Shown: positions 1 to 9,619, counted from the first letter of the stretch. The stretch is DNA of 64,000 nt from Corallococcus macrosporus DSM 14697 (GCF_002305895.1 NZ_CP022203.1:6792001-6856000); one strand, 5' to 3'. Notes: generated by a model not told the origin, from the letters alone. Made by a program: numbers and translations.

Positions 1-1163
1 TCGCCCATGGTGAGCACGCCCTTCACCTTCCCCCGCCCCGCCTCCACCATGGGCGCATACGGCGCGCCCTTGCCCTTGCCGCCGGCAATCAGCCACACGC
101 CGCTGGAGAAGGCGCGCAGCGCCACCAGCACCGAGTCCACGTTGGTGGCCTTCGAGTCGTTCACCCACTCCACCCCGTCCAGCACCCGCACGCTCTCCAG
201 CCGGTGCGGCAGGCCCGGGTAGCCGTCCAGCCCCGCCTGCACCGCGCCGGAGGCCACGCCGCCCAGGCGCGCCAGCAGCGCCGCGGCCATGGCGTTCTGC
301 GCGTTGTGGGCGCCGCGCAGCGCGCGGTTCGTCAGCGTGTAGTGCTCGCCCAGGAACTCGAGCCGGAAGCCGCCCGGCTCCGCCACCGCCAGGCCCGCCA
401 GCGCCGGGGCGTCCGCCACCGGCTCGCCCGTGAGGCTGAAGCCGTACACCGGCGCCTTCGCGGCGCGCGCCAGGCCCAGCACGTCCGCGTCATCCGCGTT
501 CACCACCGCGAAGTCGCCGGCCTGCTGGTTCAGGAAGATGCGCGCCTTCGCCTCACCATACGCCGCGTGGCTGGGGTAGCGGTCGATGTGGTCCGGGGTC
601 AGGTTGAGGATGGCCGCGCCGCGAGGCCGCAGCGCGCGGATGCCCTCCAACTGGTAGCTGGACAGCTCCACCACCAGCGCGTCCCACGCCTCCGGGGACA
701 TGGCGGCCTCGCTGAAGGGCCGGCCCAGGTTTCCGCCCACGAAGGTGCGCTTGTCGCCCGCGGCGAAGAGCGCGCCCGTGAGCGCCGTGGTGGTGCTCTT
801 GCCGTTGGTGCCGGTGATGCCGAACAGCGGCACGCCGGCCAGCATGCGGCCCGCCAGCTCCACCTCGCCCCACACCGCCACGCCCGCCGCGCGCGCGGCC
901 TGGATTTCCGGCAGCGCCAGCGGCACCCCCGGGCTCACCACCACCAAATCGCGCGACGCGAGCAGCCCCGGCGGCGTGGGCCCGGACACCAGCGCGGCGC
1001 CCAGCGACTTCACCTCGTGGGCCACGGCGCCCAGCGCGTCCTCGCTCCGCCCGTCCAGCGCCGTGACGTCCGCGCCCTGCTGACGCAGGAGGCGCAGCGC
1101 GGCCACGCCGCTCTTCGCGAGCCCGAACACCAGCACCTTCTGGCCGGACAGCGCCAACGTCAT
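1..1163 (-). CDS. murD: UDP-N-acetylmuramoylalanine--D-glutamate ligase MurD (3' part outside window)
   Basis: Cytoplasmic ATP-dependent ligase that adds D-Glu to UDP-MurNAc-L-Ala in peptidoglycan precursor synthesis. Reading the minus strand from ATG 1163 gives an N-terminal Rossmann-like start (MTLALSGQKVLVFG), then the Mur ligase P-loop GITGTNGKSTT around residue 110-120, an ILNLTPDHIDRYP segment, the central-domain motif GAHNAQNAMAA and the C-terminal-domain motif NDSKATNVDS. The frame is still open at base 1, so about 387 codons of a protein usually near 450 residues are present. It starts 19 bp after mraY and is the last dcw gene visible. Identity is certain; only the C-terminus is missing. 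Confidence 0.95.
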   Translation of the reverse strand, partial: MTLALSGQKVLVFGLAKSGVAALRLLRQQGADVTALDGRSEDALGAVAHEVKSLGAALVSGPTPPGLLASRDLVVVSPGVPLALPEIQAARAAGVAVWGEVELAGRMLAGVPLFGITGTNGKSTTTALTGALFAAGDKRTFVGGNLGRPFSEAAMSPEAWDALVVELSSYQLEGIRALRPRGAAILNLTPDHIDRYPSHAAYGEAKARIFLNQQAGDFAVVNADDADVLGLARAAKAPVYGFSLTGEPVADAPALAGLAVAEPGGFRLEFLGEHYTLTNRALRGAHNAQNAMAAALLARLGGVASGAVQAGLDGYPGLPHRLESVRVLDGVEWVNDSKATNVDSVLVALRAFSSGVWLIAGGKGKGAPYAPMVEAGRGKVKGVLTMG

Positions 1164-1182
1164 GGCCGTGCCACCTCCGGGT

Positions 1183-2361
1183 TCAGCGCAGCTTCAGGGA
1201 CAGGAGCGCCACGCCACCACAGAGGATGGAGACGATCCAGAAACGGACGATGATCTTCGGCTCGGCCATCCCTTTGAGCTCGAAGTGATGGTGCACCGGC
1301 GCCATCTTGAAGACGCGCTTGCCCGTCATCTTGAAGGAGGTGACCTGAATCATCACGCTCAGGATTTCGGCGAAGAAGATGCCGTGGATGATGGCGGACA
1401 CCACCTCGTTCTTGGACAGCATCGCCAGGCCGCCCAGCGCGCCGCCCAGGGCCAGCGAGCCGATGTCGCCCATGAAGACGGAGGCCGGGTAGGTGTTGAA
1501 CCACAGGAAGGAGATTCCCGCGCCGACGATGGCCGCGCAGAACACCGCCAGCTCCGCGCCGCCCGGCACCTGGAGCACGCCCAGGTACTGGTACAGCGGC
1601 GTGGCCACCAGCCTGGACACGCCGTCCACCGTCTCCGAGTCCGCGATGCTCAGCGTGGTGCCCGCCACGTAGCAGAGCACCGCGAAGGTGATGGCGGACA
1701 CGATGGTGGGGACGATGGCCAGGCCGTCCAGGCCGTCCGTGAGGTTCACCGCGTTGGACGTGCCCACGACGACAATCCATGCGAAGACGACGTAGAACCA
1801 GCCCAGGTCCGGGTTGAACCAGCGCGTGGGGATGAAGGGCAGCGTCAGCCGGGTGTTGATGAGCAGCGTGGGCCCGAAGGAGCCGTCCGGCAGCGTCCAC
1901 GTCGTCAGCAGGCCGAACACGGCGACCAGGAAGAAGCAGGTCTGCAGCACCATCTTCTTGCGCCCGGCCAGGCCCTTGGAGTTGCGCTTGGACAGCTTGA
2001 GCCAGTCATCCAGGAAGCCGATGAAGCCATAGCCCAGCGTCAGCAGCAGCATCACCCAGACGGCGCGGCTCTTCAGGTCCGCGAACAGCAGCGTGCCCGC
2101 CGCGATGCACAGCAGGATGAGCGCGCCGCCCATGGTGGGCGTGCCCTTCTTCTTCTGGTGCGAATCCGGCGTGTCCTCGCGCACGTTGCTCTGCCCGTGC
2201 TGCTTCAGCCGCAGCCGGGCGATGAGCCTGGGCCCGATGAGCATGCCCAGCAGGAGCGCGAAGACGCCCGCGGCGATGATGCGGAAGGTGGGGTAGCGCA
2301 GGAAGTTGAGGACGCGCCCCGCCTCGGAGTTCTGGATGACCTCGTACAGGAGGTACAGCAC
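1183..2361 (-). CDS. mraY: Phospho-N-acetylmuramoyl-pentapeptide-transferase MraY
   Basis: Integral membrane enzyme that transfers phospho-MurNAc-pentapeptide to undecaprenyl phosphate, making lipid I. About 392 residues with many hydrophobic helices; family motifs include KKGTPTMGG, the Asp pair in GFLDDWLK, NAVNLTDGLDGLA and the histidine motif PVHHHFE near the C-terminus. The open frame runs upstream into murF, but the protein should start at GTG 2361-2359 (VLYLLYEVI), which overlaps the murF stop as TAGTG and matches the usual family N-terminus. This one-base overlap implies translational coupling. Length and motifs are normal. Confidence 0.95.
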   Translation of the reverse strand: MLYLLYEVIQNSEAGRVLNFLRYPTFRIIAAGVFALLLGMLIGPRLIARLRLKQHGQSNVREDTPDSHQKKKGTPTMGGALILLCIAAGTLLFADLKSRAVWVMLLLTLGYGFIGFLDDWLKLSKRNSKGLAGRKKMVLQTCFFLVAVFGLLTTWTLPDGSFGPTLLINTRLTLPFIPTRWFNPDLGWFYVVFAWIVVVGTSNAVNLTDGLDGLAIVPTIVSAITFAVLCYVAGTTLSIADSETVDGVSRLVATPLYQYLGVLQVPGGAELAVFCAAIVGAGISFLWFNTYPASVFMGDIGSLALGGALGGLAMLSKNEVVSAIIHGIFFAEILSVMIQVTSFKMTGKRVFKMAPVHHHFELKGMAEPKIIVRFWIVSILCGGVALLSLKLR

Positions 2362-3761
2362 TAGTGGTTTCCTCCGGGGACGGCCGTGCCCGTCAGGGCG
2401 GCCACCACCCGTTCCAGCCGCATGCCGCGGCTGCCCTTCACCAGCACCACGTCCCCTTCGCGAAGCCGCGGCGACAACCACGCCATCAGCGGCTCCACCT
2501 CGGTGAAGTGGGCGGCGGATTCACCCATGGAAGCGGACTCCCACCCCTTCACGGAGCGGGGACCGAAAAACGCGGCCAGCGTCGCGTGCGAGGGGACCTG
2601 CCCGCCCAGGCGCGCGTGCTCCTCGAGCTCGCCCGGCCCCAGCTCCAGCATGTCCCCCAGCACCACCACCGCCCGGCCATTCGCGGGCACCAGCGTGCCC
2701 AGGGTTTCAAGCGCGGCGTCCATGGAGGCCGGGTTGGCGTTGTAACAGTCGTCAATGACTGTCACGCCGCGCTGCCCGTCCACCACGTTGAGCCGCCGCG
2801 AGTACGGCCGCGCCGACTCCAGGCCCCGCACGCACTCCTCCGGCGTGTAGCCCAGCGCCAGCGCCACCGCGAAGGCCGCCGTCGCGTTCTGCGCGTTGTG
2901 TGGCCCGATGAAGCTCAGCCGCACCGGCCACTCGCGGCCCAAGTGCCGCACCGTGGCCACCATGCCCTCGCGGCCCAGCGTCTTCACGTCCGCCAGGCGC
3001 ACGTCCGCGTGCTCCGCCCGGCCGAACGTCAGCCGCCGCGCGGTGCTGCGCTCCGCCTGCGCGGGGATGAGCGCGTCATCCACGTTCACCACCACGGTGG
3101 TGCCGCGCCCCATCTCCTGGAACAGCTCGCCCTCCGCCGCCGCCACGCCCTCGAGGCTGCCCAGCCCTTCCAGATGCTCCGGCTGGACCACCGTGATGAC
3201 GCCGGCGTCCGGCTGGACGATGCGCGCCAGCCGCTCAATCTCCCCCGGCTGGTTCATCCCCACTTCGATGACCGCCGCCACGTGGTGCGGCTCCAGCCGG
3301 AAGAGCGTCAGCGGGACGCCAATCTCGTTGTTGAGGTTGCCCTCGGTCTTCAGCGCCGGCCCGCGCGTGGCCAGGATGGCGCCCACCATCTCCTTGGTGG
3401 TCGTCTTCCCGTTGGAGCCGCCCACCGCGCACACCGGGATGCGGAAGCGCTGACGGTGGTGCCGGCCCAGCGCGCCCAGCGCCCGCAGGGTGTCCTCCAC
3501 TTCATAGAGGACCAGCCCCTCGGGCAGCGCGGGCAGGGGGCGCCCGCGCGCCACCACCGCGCCGGCCGCCCCACCCTTCGCCGCGGCGTCCACGAAGGCG
3601 TGGGCGTCGAAGCGCTCACCCACCAGGGCCACGAACAGGCACCCGGGGGTGAGTGCCCGGGTGTCGGTACAGACGGTAGCGTAGGCGGCCCGGGCCGGGC
3701 CGCCACGCCGGGTCGCCCCGGTCGCCTGCACCACCTCTTCGTCGCTGAAGGAAGCTGCCAT
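2361..3761 (-). CDS. murF: UDP-N-acetylmuramoyl-tripeptide--D-alanyl-D-alanine ligase MurF
   Basis: Cytoplasmic ligase adding D-Ala-D-Ala to the UDP-MurNAc tripeptide. It has 466 residues: an N-terminal substrate-binding domain (VCTDTRALTPGCLFVAL), the P-loop GGSNGKTTTKEM near residue 110, the motif TEGNLNNEIGVPLTL, the central GPHNAQNATAA and the C-terminal DDCYNANPASM. It starts at ATG 3761, 39 bp after murE, and its TAG stop overlaps the mraY GTG by one base. Nothing unusual in length or motifs. Confidence 0.96.
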   Translation of the reverse strand: MAASFSDEEVVQATGATRRGGPARAAYATVCTDTRALTPGCLFVALVGERFDAHAFVDAAAKGGAAGAVVARGRPLPALPEGLVLYEVEDTLRALGALGRHHRQRFRIPVCAVGGSNGKTTTKEMVGAILATRGPALKTEGNLNNEIGVPLTLFRLEPHHVAAVIEVGMNQPGEIERLARIVQPDAGVITVVQPEHLEGLGSLEGVAAAEGELFQEMGRGTTVVVNVDDALIPAQAERSTARRLTFGRAEHADVRLADVKTLGREGMVATVRHLGREWPVRLSFIGPHNAQNATAAFAVALALGYTPEECVRGLESARPYSRRLNVVDGQRGVTVIDDCYNANPASMDAALETLGTLVPANGRAVVVLGDMLELGPGELEEHARLGGQVPSHATLAAFFGPRSVKGWESASMGESAAHFTEVEPLMAWLSPRLREGDVVLVKGSRGMRLERVVAALTGTAVPGGNH

Positions 3762-3800
3762 GGTGTGAGAGATGGGCGGGACGACGGGGCTTGGGGAAGC

Positions 3801-5324
3801 TCAGCCAGCGATGCGGTTGGCCAGCGCCTTCGCGGCCACCTGCCGGTCGTCGAACGCGAGCTTCTCCGCGCCGACCTGCTGGTACGTCTCGTGGCCCTTG
3901 CCCGCGATGAGGACGACGTCGTCCGCGGTCGCCAGGCTGATGGCCTGCTCGATGGCCGCGCGGCGGTCCGCGTCCACCAGGTAGCCCTTCTCACCGCTCT
4001 TCGCCTTGGCGGCGGAGATGCGGCGCAGGCCGCTCTTCTCGATGCCCGCGGTCACCTGGGAGATGATCTCATCCGGGTCCTCGGTGCGGGGGTTGTCGCT
4101 CGTCACGACGGCCAGGTCCGCGCCCTCGCCCGCCACCGCGCCCATCAGCGGGCGCTTGCCCTTGTCCCGGTCCCCGCCGCAGCCGAACACCGCGATGACG
4201 CGGCCCTTGGCCATGGCGCGCGCCGCCTCGATGGAGCGCTTGAGCGCGTCATCCGTGTGCGCGTAGTCCACCAGCACCGCGGGGGCGCCGGACGGACCGT
4301 AGTTCTCCACGCGCTCCATGCGGCCGGCCACCGGCATCATCCGCTCGACGCCTTCCTGCACGTCGCGCCGCGCGAAGCCCGCGCCCAGGCCAATGCCCAC
4401 CGCCAGGAGGATGTTCTCCAGGTTGTGGGGCCCCAGCAGCTTGCTCTTGAGCGGGATGTCACCGGCGGGCGTCTTCAGCACGCCCTTGATGCCCTGGAGC
4501 GAGAAGCTCACGTCGGCCGCGGAAATCTCCCCGGAGCCCTGACGGCTGAACTTCCACGCCATCCGCTTCTGGCCGCGCTGCTCGTTGTAGATGCGGCTGG
4601 CGTAGGTGTCGTCGCCGTTCACCACCGCCACGCCCGTGGCGGACAGGTTCTCCGCGAAGAGCTTCCGCTTGGACTGGAAGTAGTCCTCCATGTCCTTGTG
4701 GTAGTCCAGGTGGTCGCGGCTCAGGTTGGAGAAGCCCGCCGCCTTGAAGGTCAGCCCGTGCACACGCTCCTGCGCGAGCGCGTGGCTGGACACCTCCATG
4801 ATGACCGTCTCCACCCCCGCGTCCACCATCTCCCGGAGGAGGCGGTGCAGCTCCAGCGGGTCCGGGGTGGTGTTCGCGCTCTCCACCGTCTTGCCGGCGA
4901 ACTTGTACCCCAGCGTCCCGATGACCCCCGTGGACGCGTACGTCGCGGTGCTCATGGCCTCCAGCAGGTAGCTGGTGGTGGTCTTCCCGTTCGTCCCGGT
5001 GATGGCGAGCAGCGTGAGCTGGTCCGCCGGGCGGCCGTGGAAGTTGGCCGCGATGAGCGCCAACGCCTTTCGGGCACTGCCCACCTTGAAGAAGGGCACC
5101 TGCGAGGACGGCACCGGCTTCTCCGACACCACCGCCACGGCGCCACGGGACACGGCTTCACCGATGAACTGGGCCCCATCCTCCTTCGTGCCAGGAATGG
5201 CGACGAACAGGTCTCCCGGCTTCACACGCCGCGAGTCCTGCGTCACACCGGTGACGTCAACCGCGGAACGGCCGCCCGAGGTCTGCTCGGCACCACATCC
5301 TGCGAGGACATCCGTCAGCTTCAT
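3801..5324 (-). CDS. murE: UDP-N-acetylmuramoyl-tripeptide synthetase MurE (meso-DAP type)
   Basis: Adds the third stem-peptide residue to UDP-MurNAc-L-Ala-D-Glu. The 507 residues carry the N-terminal GVTQDSRRVKPGDLFVA motif, P-loop TGTNGKTTTSYLL, TTPDPLELHRLL, FSNLSRDHLDYH, and DNPRTEDP around residue 400. The DNPR signature is the known determinant for meso-diaminopimelate, so the cell wall should be of DAP type. It starts at ATG 5324, 51 bp after ftsI, and sits in normal dcw order. Confidence 0.96.
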   Translation of the reverse strand: MKLTDVLAGCGAEQTSGGRSAVDVTGVTQDSRRVKPGDLFVAIPGTKEDGAQFIGEAVSRGAVAVVSEKPVPSSQVPFFKVGSARKALALIAANFHGRPADQLTLLAITGTNGKTTTSYLLEAMSTATYASTGVIGTLGYKFAGKTVESANTTPDPLELHRLLREMVDAGVETVIMEVSSHALAQERVHGLTFKAAGFSNLSRDHLDYHKDMEDYFQSKRKLFAENLSATGVAVVNGDDTYASRIYNEQRGQKRMAWKFSRQGSGEISAADVSFSLQGIKGVLKTPAGDIPLKSKLLGPHNLENILLAVGIGLGAGFARRDVQEGVERMMPVAGRMERVENYGPSGAPAVLVDYAHTDDALKRSIEAARAMAKGRVIAVFGCGGDRDKGKRPLMGAVAGEGADLAVVTSDNPRTEDPDEIISQVTAGIEKSGLRRISAAKAKSGEKGYLVDADRRAAIEQAISLATADDVVLIAGKGHETYQQVGAEKLAFDDRQVAAKALANRIAG

Positions 5325-5375
5325 CTCTTCCCCTTCACACGCATTGCAAGAGCGGGGCCTGGAGCGGACGCGGCC

Positions 5376-7394
5376 TTATTGCCGCGCGGCGAGCTCCAGC
5401 GTCACCCGGGCCCCCTTCTCCACCAGTGAACCGGCGGCGGGGGTTTGAGATACCACGCGTCCACTGCCCAACACCTGTGGCTCTAGCGCCGCGGCGAGCA
5501 GCTTCACCACGGCCTCACGTCCTACTTCGCCCTGGAGGTCCGGCACACGTACCGTGCCGGGCTCAGGGGTCTCCGTCACCGCGTCCGCCAGCGCCGTCCG
5601 GGCGGCACCAGGGGCCTTCGCCCCCGGCTTCGCCGCGGCAGGCGCGGGGGACACGGCGGCCACGGCCACCTCGGGTGCCACCGTCCGGGACGGGGGCACG
5701 GCCAGGTGGGCCATGGCGGCGGTCGCAATCTCCTTGAAAGCAGGGGCAGCCACGAGCCCCCCGTATACGTCCGTCTTCGGTTCGTCCACTACGACAAGAA
5801 TCACGGCGCGAGGAGACTCGGCCGGTACCACGCCAACAAAGGAGGCGATCCGCTTGTCCGAATACCCCCGTGCCACCGGATCCGCCTTCTGCGCGGTGCC
5901 CGTCTTGCCGGCCACCCGGTAGTCCTCCATGGCGGCCTTGGGGGCCGTCCCTCCCTTGACCACCACGCTTTCGAGCATGCCCACGACCTGCCGGGCGACC
6001 TTCGAGGAAACCACCCTCCGCAGCTCCGTGGGGCGGTTTTCCAGCAGAACCACGCCGTCCGGGTCCACCACCTTCGACACCAGGTAGGGCCGCATCAGCA
6101 CGCCATCGTTGGCCAGCGCACCATAGGCGGCCGCGATCTGCACCGCGGTGGCCGTCATGCCCTGGCCGAAGGACTGGGTGGCCAGGGAGACCTCCGCCTT
6201 CGGGTATGGCAGCACGCCGCGCCCCTCGCCCGGCAGGGACAGGCCGGTGCGCTCGGCGAAGCCGAAGGCGTGGTAGCCCTTCACGAACTTCTCCCGCCCC
6301 AGCGCCTGGGCGATCTTCGCCATGCAGATGTTGGAGGACACCTGGAGGATGCCCTGCGGGGTGAGCCAGCCGTAGGAGTGGGTGTCGTTGATGGTGTGGC
6401 GGCCCACGCGCCAGGCGCCGTTCTCACAGAAGAACAGGCTGTCGGCGGTGATGGCCTTCTCTTCCAGCGCGGCGGCCACCACGAAGGCCTTCAGCGTGGA
6501 GCCGGGCTCGAAGGTGTCCAGGGCGGCGCGGTTGCGCATGCCGGCGCGCGAGCTGGACTCCGGCGTGTTGGGGTTGAAGCGCGGGTGGTTGGCCACGGCG
6601 AGCAGCTCGCCCGTGCGCGGGTCCAACACCACCGCCATGCCGGCCACGGCCTTGGCGTCCTCCACCGCCTTGCTGAGCGACTTCTCCGCGACGTATTGGA
6701 TGTGGCGGTCCAGCGTGAGGGTGACGGCGGCGCCCTGGCGCTGGAGCGGATCCAACGCGCCCTGCACCAGCAGCTTGCGGCCCTTGGCGTCACGGAAGCC
6801 GGAGGTGGAGGAGGTCTGCCCGGACAGCTCGTCCTGGAAGGCCAGCTCCAGGCCCTCCAGGCCGCGGCCGTCCATGCCCACCGTGCCCACCACGTGCGCG
6901 CCCAGCTCGCGCTGCGGGTAGAAGCGCTTGGGCTCCTTGGAGAAGCCCAGGCCCGGCAGCGCCAGCGCCTTCACCGCGGCGACCTCGGCGGGCTTGGCCT
7001 GGCGCTTCACCCAGGCGAAGCGCCGGGCCCGGGCCAGGCGCGCGCCCAGCTCGCCGGGGTCCAGCTTCAGCGCCCGGGCCAGCGCCCGGGACGCGGCCTT
7101 CACGTCGGGCAGCATGGAGGGGTCCACCCAGATGGAGTCCACCTCCACGCTCTGGGCCAGCGGCGTGCCGCGCCGGTCGAAGATGTCGCCGCGGCGGGCC
7201 GGAATCTCGATGTGCCGGACGTACTGGTCCTGCGCCAGGCCGCGCAGCTTCTCCTGCTCGAAGACCTGGAGCTGCACCGCGCGACCGAAGGCGACGCCCA
7301 GCAGCATCAGGAACAGCCCGAACAGGAGCCGTACCCGCAGCTTCAGCCACTTCGCGTTGGGCTCGGGAGCCCGCGCCGCCTTGAAGTCCCTCAC
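5376..7394 (-). CDS. ftsI: Peptidoglycan D,D-transpeptidase FtsI (class B PBP) with C-terminal PASTA domain
   Basis: Septal peptidoglycan cross-linking enzyme: short cytoplasmic N-terminus, one membrane helix at about residues 20-42, periplasmic pedestal domain with RRGDIFDRRG near residue 68, then a transpeptidase domain. All three penicillin-binding motifs are present: S299-T-L-K302, S353-S-N355 and K497-T-G499. Residues about 612-672 form a single PASTA-like domain (VPDLQGEVGREA...VVSQTPAAGS) after an Ala/Pro-rich linker. PASTA tails are familiar in Gram-positive PBP2x/SpoVD but absent from E. coli FtsI. The start ATG overlaps the ftsL stop by 4 bp. Confidence 0.94.
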   Translation of the reverse strand: MRDFKAARAPEPNAKWLKLRVRLLFGLFLMLLGVAFGRAVQLQVFEQEKLRGLAQDQYVRHIEIPARRGDIFDRRGTPLAQSVEVDSIWVDPSMLPDVKAASRALARALKLDPGELGARLARARRFAWVKRQAKPAEVAAVKALALPGLGFSKEPKRFYPQRELGAHVVGTVGMDGRGLEGLELAFQDELSGQTSSTSGFRDAKGRKLLVQGALDPLQRQGAAVTLTLDRHIQYVAEKSLSKAVEDAKAVAGMAVVLDPRTGELLAVANHPRFNPNTPESSSRAGMRNRAALDTFEPGSTLKAFVVAAALEEKAITADSLFFCENGAWRVGRHTINDTHSYGWLTPQGILQVSSNICMAKIAQALGREKFVKGYHAFGFAERTGLSLPGEGRGVLPYPKAEVSLATQSFGQGMTATAVQIAAAYGALANDGVLMRPYLVSKVVDPDGVVLLENRPTELRRVVSSKVARQVVGMLESVVVKGGTAPKAAMEDYRVAGKTGTAQKADPVARGYSDKRIASFVGVVPAESPRAVILVVVDEPKTDVYGGLVAAPAFKEIATAAMAHLAVPPSRTVAPEVAVAAVSPAPAAAKPGAKAPGAARTALADAVTETPEPGTVRVPDLQGEVGREAVVKLLAAALEPQVLGSGRVVSQTPAAGSLVEKGARVTLELAARQ

Positions 7395-7816
7395 CGGCCC
7401 GCTCCGGCGCGGCCCGCCACGCGGACGCTCGGCTGCCGCGCGGCGGGGTCCACCGCCTCGGCGCGCGCGCCGTCGCCCCGCGCCGGCTTCTCCGCCGACA
7501 GCGACACCACGGCGCCGCCGCGCGGCATGGCCATGTCGAGCTGCTCACGCGCCACACGCTCCAGCCGGCCCGGCGCCTTGAGCGTGGCCAGCTCCAGCTT
7601 CAGGCGGTCGTTCTCCCGCGTGAGGACGCGGCTCTCCGCCTCCTCGCGCGACAGGCGGTAGCCCATGTCCACCACCAGCACCCGGCTGGAGACGTGCAGG
7701 ATGCCCACCGCCGAGAAGAGGGCGAAGAGGCACACGGCCGGCAGCAGGTGCAGCAGCACGCCGCCCACCGTCACGGAGGAACGCAACGCCGAAACCCGGG
7801 AGTGCACCTTGCTCAT
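7391..7816 (-). CDS. ftsL: Cell division protein FtsL-like
   Basis: A 141-residue bitopic membrane protein in the ftsL position between rsmH and ftsI. After a short N-terminus there is one membrane helix at about residues 17-43 ([20 protein letters not shown]), then a periplasmic heptad-like segment ([23 protein letters not shown]), ending in a Pro/Arg/Ala-rich tail. A related start in the family motif [14 protein letters not shown] is typical of FtsL/FtsB-type coiled coils. It starts at ATG 7816, where ATGA overlaps the rsmH stop, and its own stop overlaps ftsI the same way. The call rests on topology and position, because FtsL sequences diverge strongly. Confidence 0.82.
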   Translation of the reverse strand: MSKVHSRVSALRSSVTVGGVLLHLLPAVCLFALFSAVGILHVSSRVLVVDMGYRLSREEAESRVLTRENDRLKLELATLKAPGRLERVAREQLDMAMPRGGAVVSLSAEKPARGDGARAEAVDPAARQPSVRVAGRAGAGR

Positions 7817-8727
7817 CGGACTTTCTCCACCACGCGCAGGTGCGCGCTGCGAGAACGGGGATTGGCCTCGACCTCCGCCTCGGAGGCGGCCACGGCCTTC
7901 TTCGTCACCAGCGCGAAATCCCCCACCCCGCTGCACACGCACACGGGCAGGCCCGGCGGACAGGTGCAGCCCCCCGCCAGCGCGCGGAACGCCTCCTTCA
8001 CCTTCCGGTCCTCCAGGGAGTGGAAGGCGATGACGGCGGCGCGGCCCCCCACCTTGAGGAGCCCGGGGATGGCGGCCAGCAGCGCGTCCAGCGCCTCCAG
8101 CTCGCCGTTGACGGCCATGCGCAGCGCCTGGAAGGTCCGGGTGGCCACGTGGATGCGGTGGGGCCACGCCTTGCGCGGCACCGCCCGCTTCACGACCTCG
8201 GCGGCCTCCAGGGTCCGCGTGGGCAGCGCCTTCTTCAGCTCGCGGGCGATGGGCCGCGCGAAGGGCTCCTCGCCGTAGTCCTTGAGGATGCGGACCAGCT
8301 CGCGCTCATCGGTTTCGGCGATCAGCTCCGCCGCCGTCGGGCCGTCCGGGCCCATGCGCATGTCCAGCGGGCCGTCCTTGTTGAAGGAGAAGCCGCGCTC
8401 GGCCACGTCCAGTTGGGGCGACGACACGCCCAGGTCCACCAGCACGCCGTCCACGGGCAGCAGGTCCGCGGCGACGCGGGGCAGCTCGGCGAAGTTCCCG
8501 GCGCGGCCCTGGAAGCGCGGGTTGGCGCCCAGGCGCGAGGTGGCCGCGGCGAGCGCCACCGGGTCCCGGTCCACGCCCACCACCGTGGCGCCCGAGGCCA
8601 GCAGCGCCTCCGAGTGGCCCCCGCCACCCAGCGTCCCGTCGATGATGACCCTCCCATCCGCCGGCCGGAGCAGTTCCACTGCTTCCCGCAGGAGGACGGT
8701 CTGGTGCTGGAAGTCCAGAGCCGCCAC
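7813..8727 (-). CDS. rsmH: 16S rRNA (cytosine(1402)-N(4))-methyltransferase RsmH
   Basis: SAM-dependent methyltransferase (formerly MraW) acting on C1402 in the decoding centre of 16S rRNA. 304 residues from GTG 8727: [13 protein letters not shown], the SAM-binding loop [46 protein letters not shown] and [15 protein letters not shown] are all canonical. It lies 6 bp downstream of the STAS gene and overlaps ftsL by 4 bp. Confidence 0.96.
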   Translation of the reverse strand: MAALDFQHQTVLLREAVELLRPADGRVIIDGTLGGGGHSEALLASGATVVGVDRDPVALAAATSRLGANPRFQGRAGNFAELPRVAADLLPVDGVLVDLGVSSPQLDVAERGFSFNKDGPLDMRMGPDGPTAAELIAETDERELVRILKDYGEEPFARPIARELKKALPTRTLEAAEVVKRAVPRKAWPHRIHVATRTFQALRMAVNGELEALDALLAAIPGLLKVGGRAAVIAFHSLEDRKVKEAFRALAGGCTCPPGLPVCVCSGVGDFALVTKKAVAASEAEVEANPRSRSAHLRVVEKVR

Positions 8728-8733
8728 GGGCCG

Positions 8734-9120
8734 TCAGACGAAAGGCGCCCGCGCCAGCGCGAAGGCGGCCCGGGCATCGTTCATGTGCGGGTAGATTTCG
8801 AAGCAGTCGTGGGCGCCGGCCGCGCGGAAGATGGCGGCCAGGTACGGCGACAGCCCGGACAGCTTCACGTCCCCACCCGCGCGGCGGAACGCGTCCGTGC
8901 GCGCCATCAGCGGCTTGACGCCGCGGTAGTTCAGGTGGCCCACGTCTCCGAAGTCCAGCACCACCTGGCGCGTGCCGCGGTTCAGCTTGCGGCCCAGGTC
9001 GTCGCACAGCTCGAGCAGGTCCTGCTCGCTCAGCTCGCCCTCCAGCATGAGCGTCTCGACACGGCCGGCGGCCATCGCCGCGCCCGCCAACCCTGGCCGA
9101 ACCTCCAGAACCTGGTTCAT
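8734..9120 (-). CDS. STAS-domain protein within the dcw operon
   Basis: About 128 residues, read from ATG 9120, which has a good ribosome site (GGGAGGG about 10 bases upstream); a longer start at 9165 is possible but less likely. The fold pattern is that of a STAS/anti-sigma-antagonist domain: beta strand (VETLMLEGEL), helix (EQDLLELCDDLGRKL), strand (RQVVLDFGDVGHLNYRG), helix (VKPLMARTDAFRRAGG), strand (DVKLSGLSPYLAAIFRAAG). The residue after DVGHLN at the usual phospho-Ser site is Tyr rather than Ser, so classical SpoIIAA phospho-switching is doubtful. It sits between mraZ and rsmH, which are normally adjacent. Partner unknown. Confidence 0.8.
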   Translation of the reverse strand: MNQVLEVRPGLAGAAMAAGRVETLMLEGELSEQDLLELCDDLGRKLNRGTRQVVLDFGDVGHLNYRGVKPLMARTDAFRRAGGDVKLSGLSPYLAAIFRAAGAHDCFEIYPHMNDARAAFALARAPFV

Positions 9121-9166
9121 ACGCTTGCCACCCTCCCGGTACTTCGGGGTCCTGTCGACTTTCACG

Positions 9167-9619
9167 TCACGCCTGCCGCAGCTCGGCGAGCACCTTCATC
9201 ACGTCCGCGGAGGTCGCTTCCTGGCGCGCTTCTTCCTGCGCCTTCGCCCACCCCTCGCAGCTCCACAGCTCAATCACCTTCACCATCCCCGCCCACACCA
9301 CGTCCTTCTCCAACCCCGCATAGGCGCGGAGCGACGGCGGGATGAGCAGGCGCCCCAGCTTGTCCAACGGGCACTCCTGCGCGCTGGCCACGTACAGGCG
9401 CATCAGCGTCTTCACCCCCTGCTCCATCGGGTTGCGCTTGGCCAACGACGCCTCGAGCGCTTCCCACTCCCGCACCGGGTAGGCGTGGAGGCACCGGTCG
9501 AGCGCCGTCGTGAGGATGAGCCTCTCGTCGTAGGCGCCCACCAGCGTGTCCCGGAGCTTCGCCGGGAGGCTCGTCCGCCCCTTCGCGTCGATCTGGTGCT
9601 CATAGACGCCTCGGAACAC
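9167..9619 (-). CDS. mraZ: Transcriptional regulator MraZ
   Basis: First gene of the dcw operon, encoding a 150-residue AbrB-fold DNA-binding protein known to repress its own operon in E. coli. Two copies of the MraZ repeat are visible: [20 protein letters not shown] near the start and [20 protein letters not shown] around residue 85-105, each with the DxKGR/DKLGR core. The start is GTG 9619. A row of TGG-starting 10-bp repeats upstream (9661-9683) fits its expected operator. Identity is certain; regulation is inferred. Confidence 0.95.
   Translation of the reverse strand: MFRGVYEHQIDAKGRTSLPAKLRDTLVGAYDERLILTTALDRCLHAYPVREWEALEASLAKRNPMEQGVKTLMRLYVASAQECPLDKLGRLLIPPSLRAYAGLEKDVVWAGMVKVIELWSCEGWAKAQEEARQEATSADVMKVLAELRQA

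Noticed and set aside
2364-5429. Very long plus-strand open frame opposite murF and murE
   Set aside because: Composition is His/Arg/Leu/Val-rich antisense shadow typical of high-GC coding DNA; the minus strand holds clear Mur ligases.
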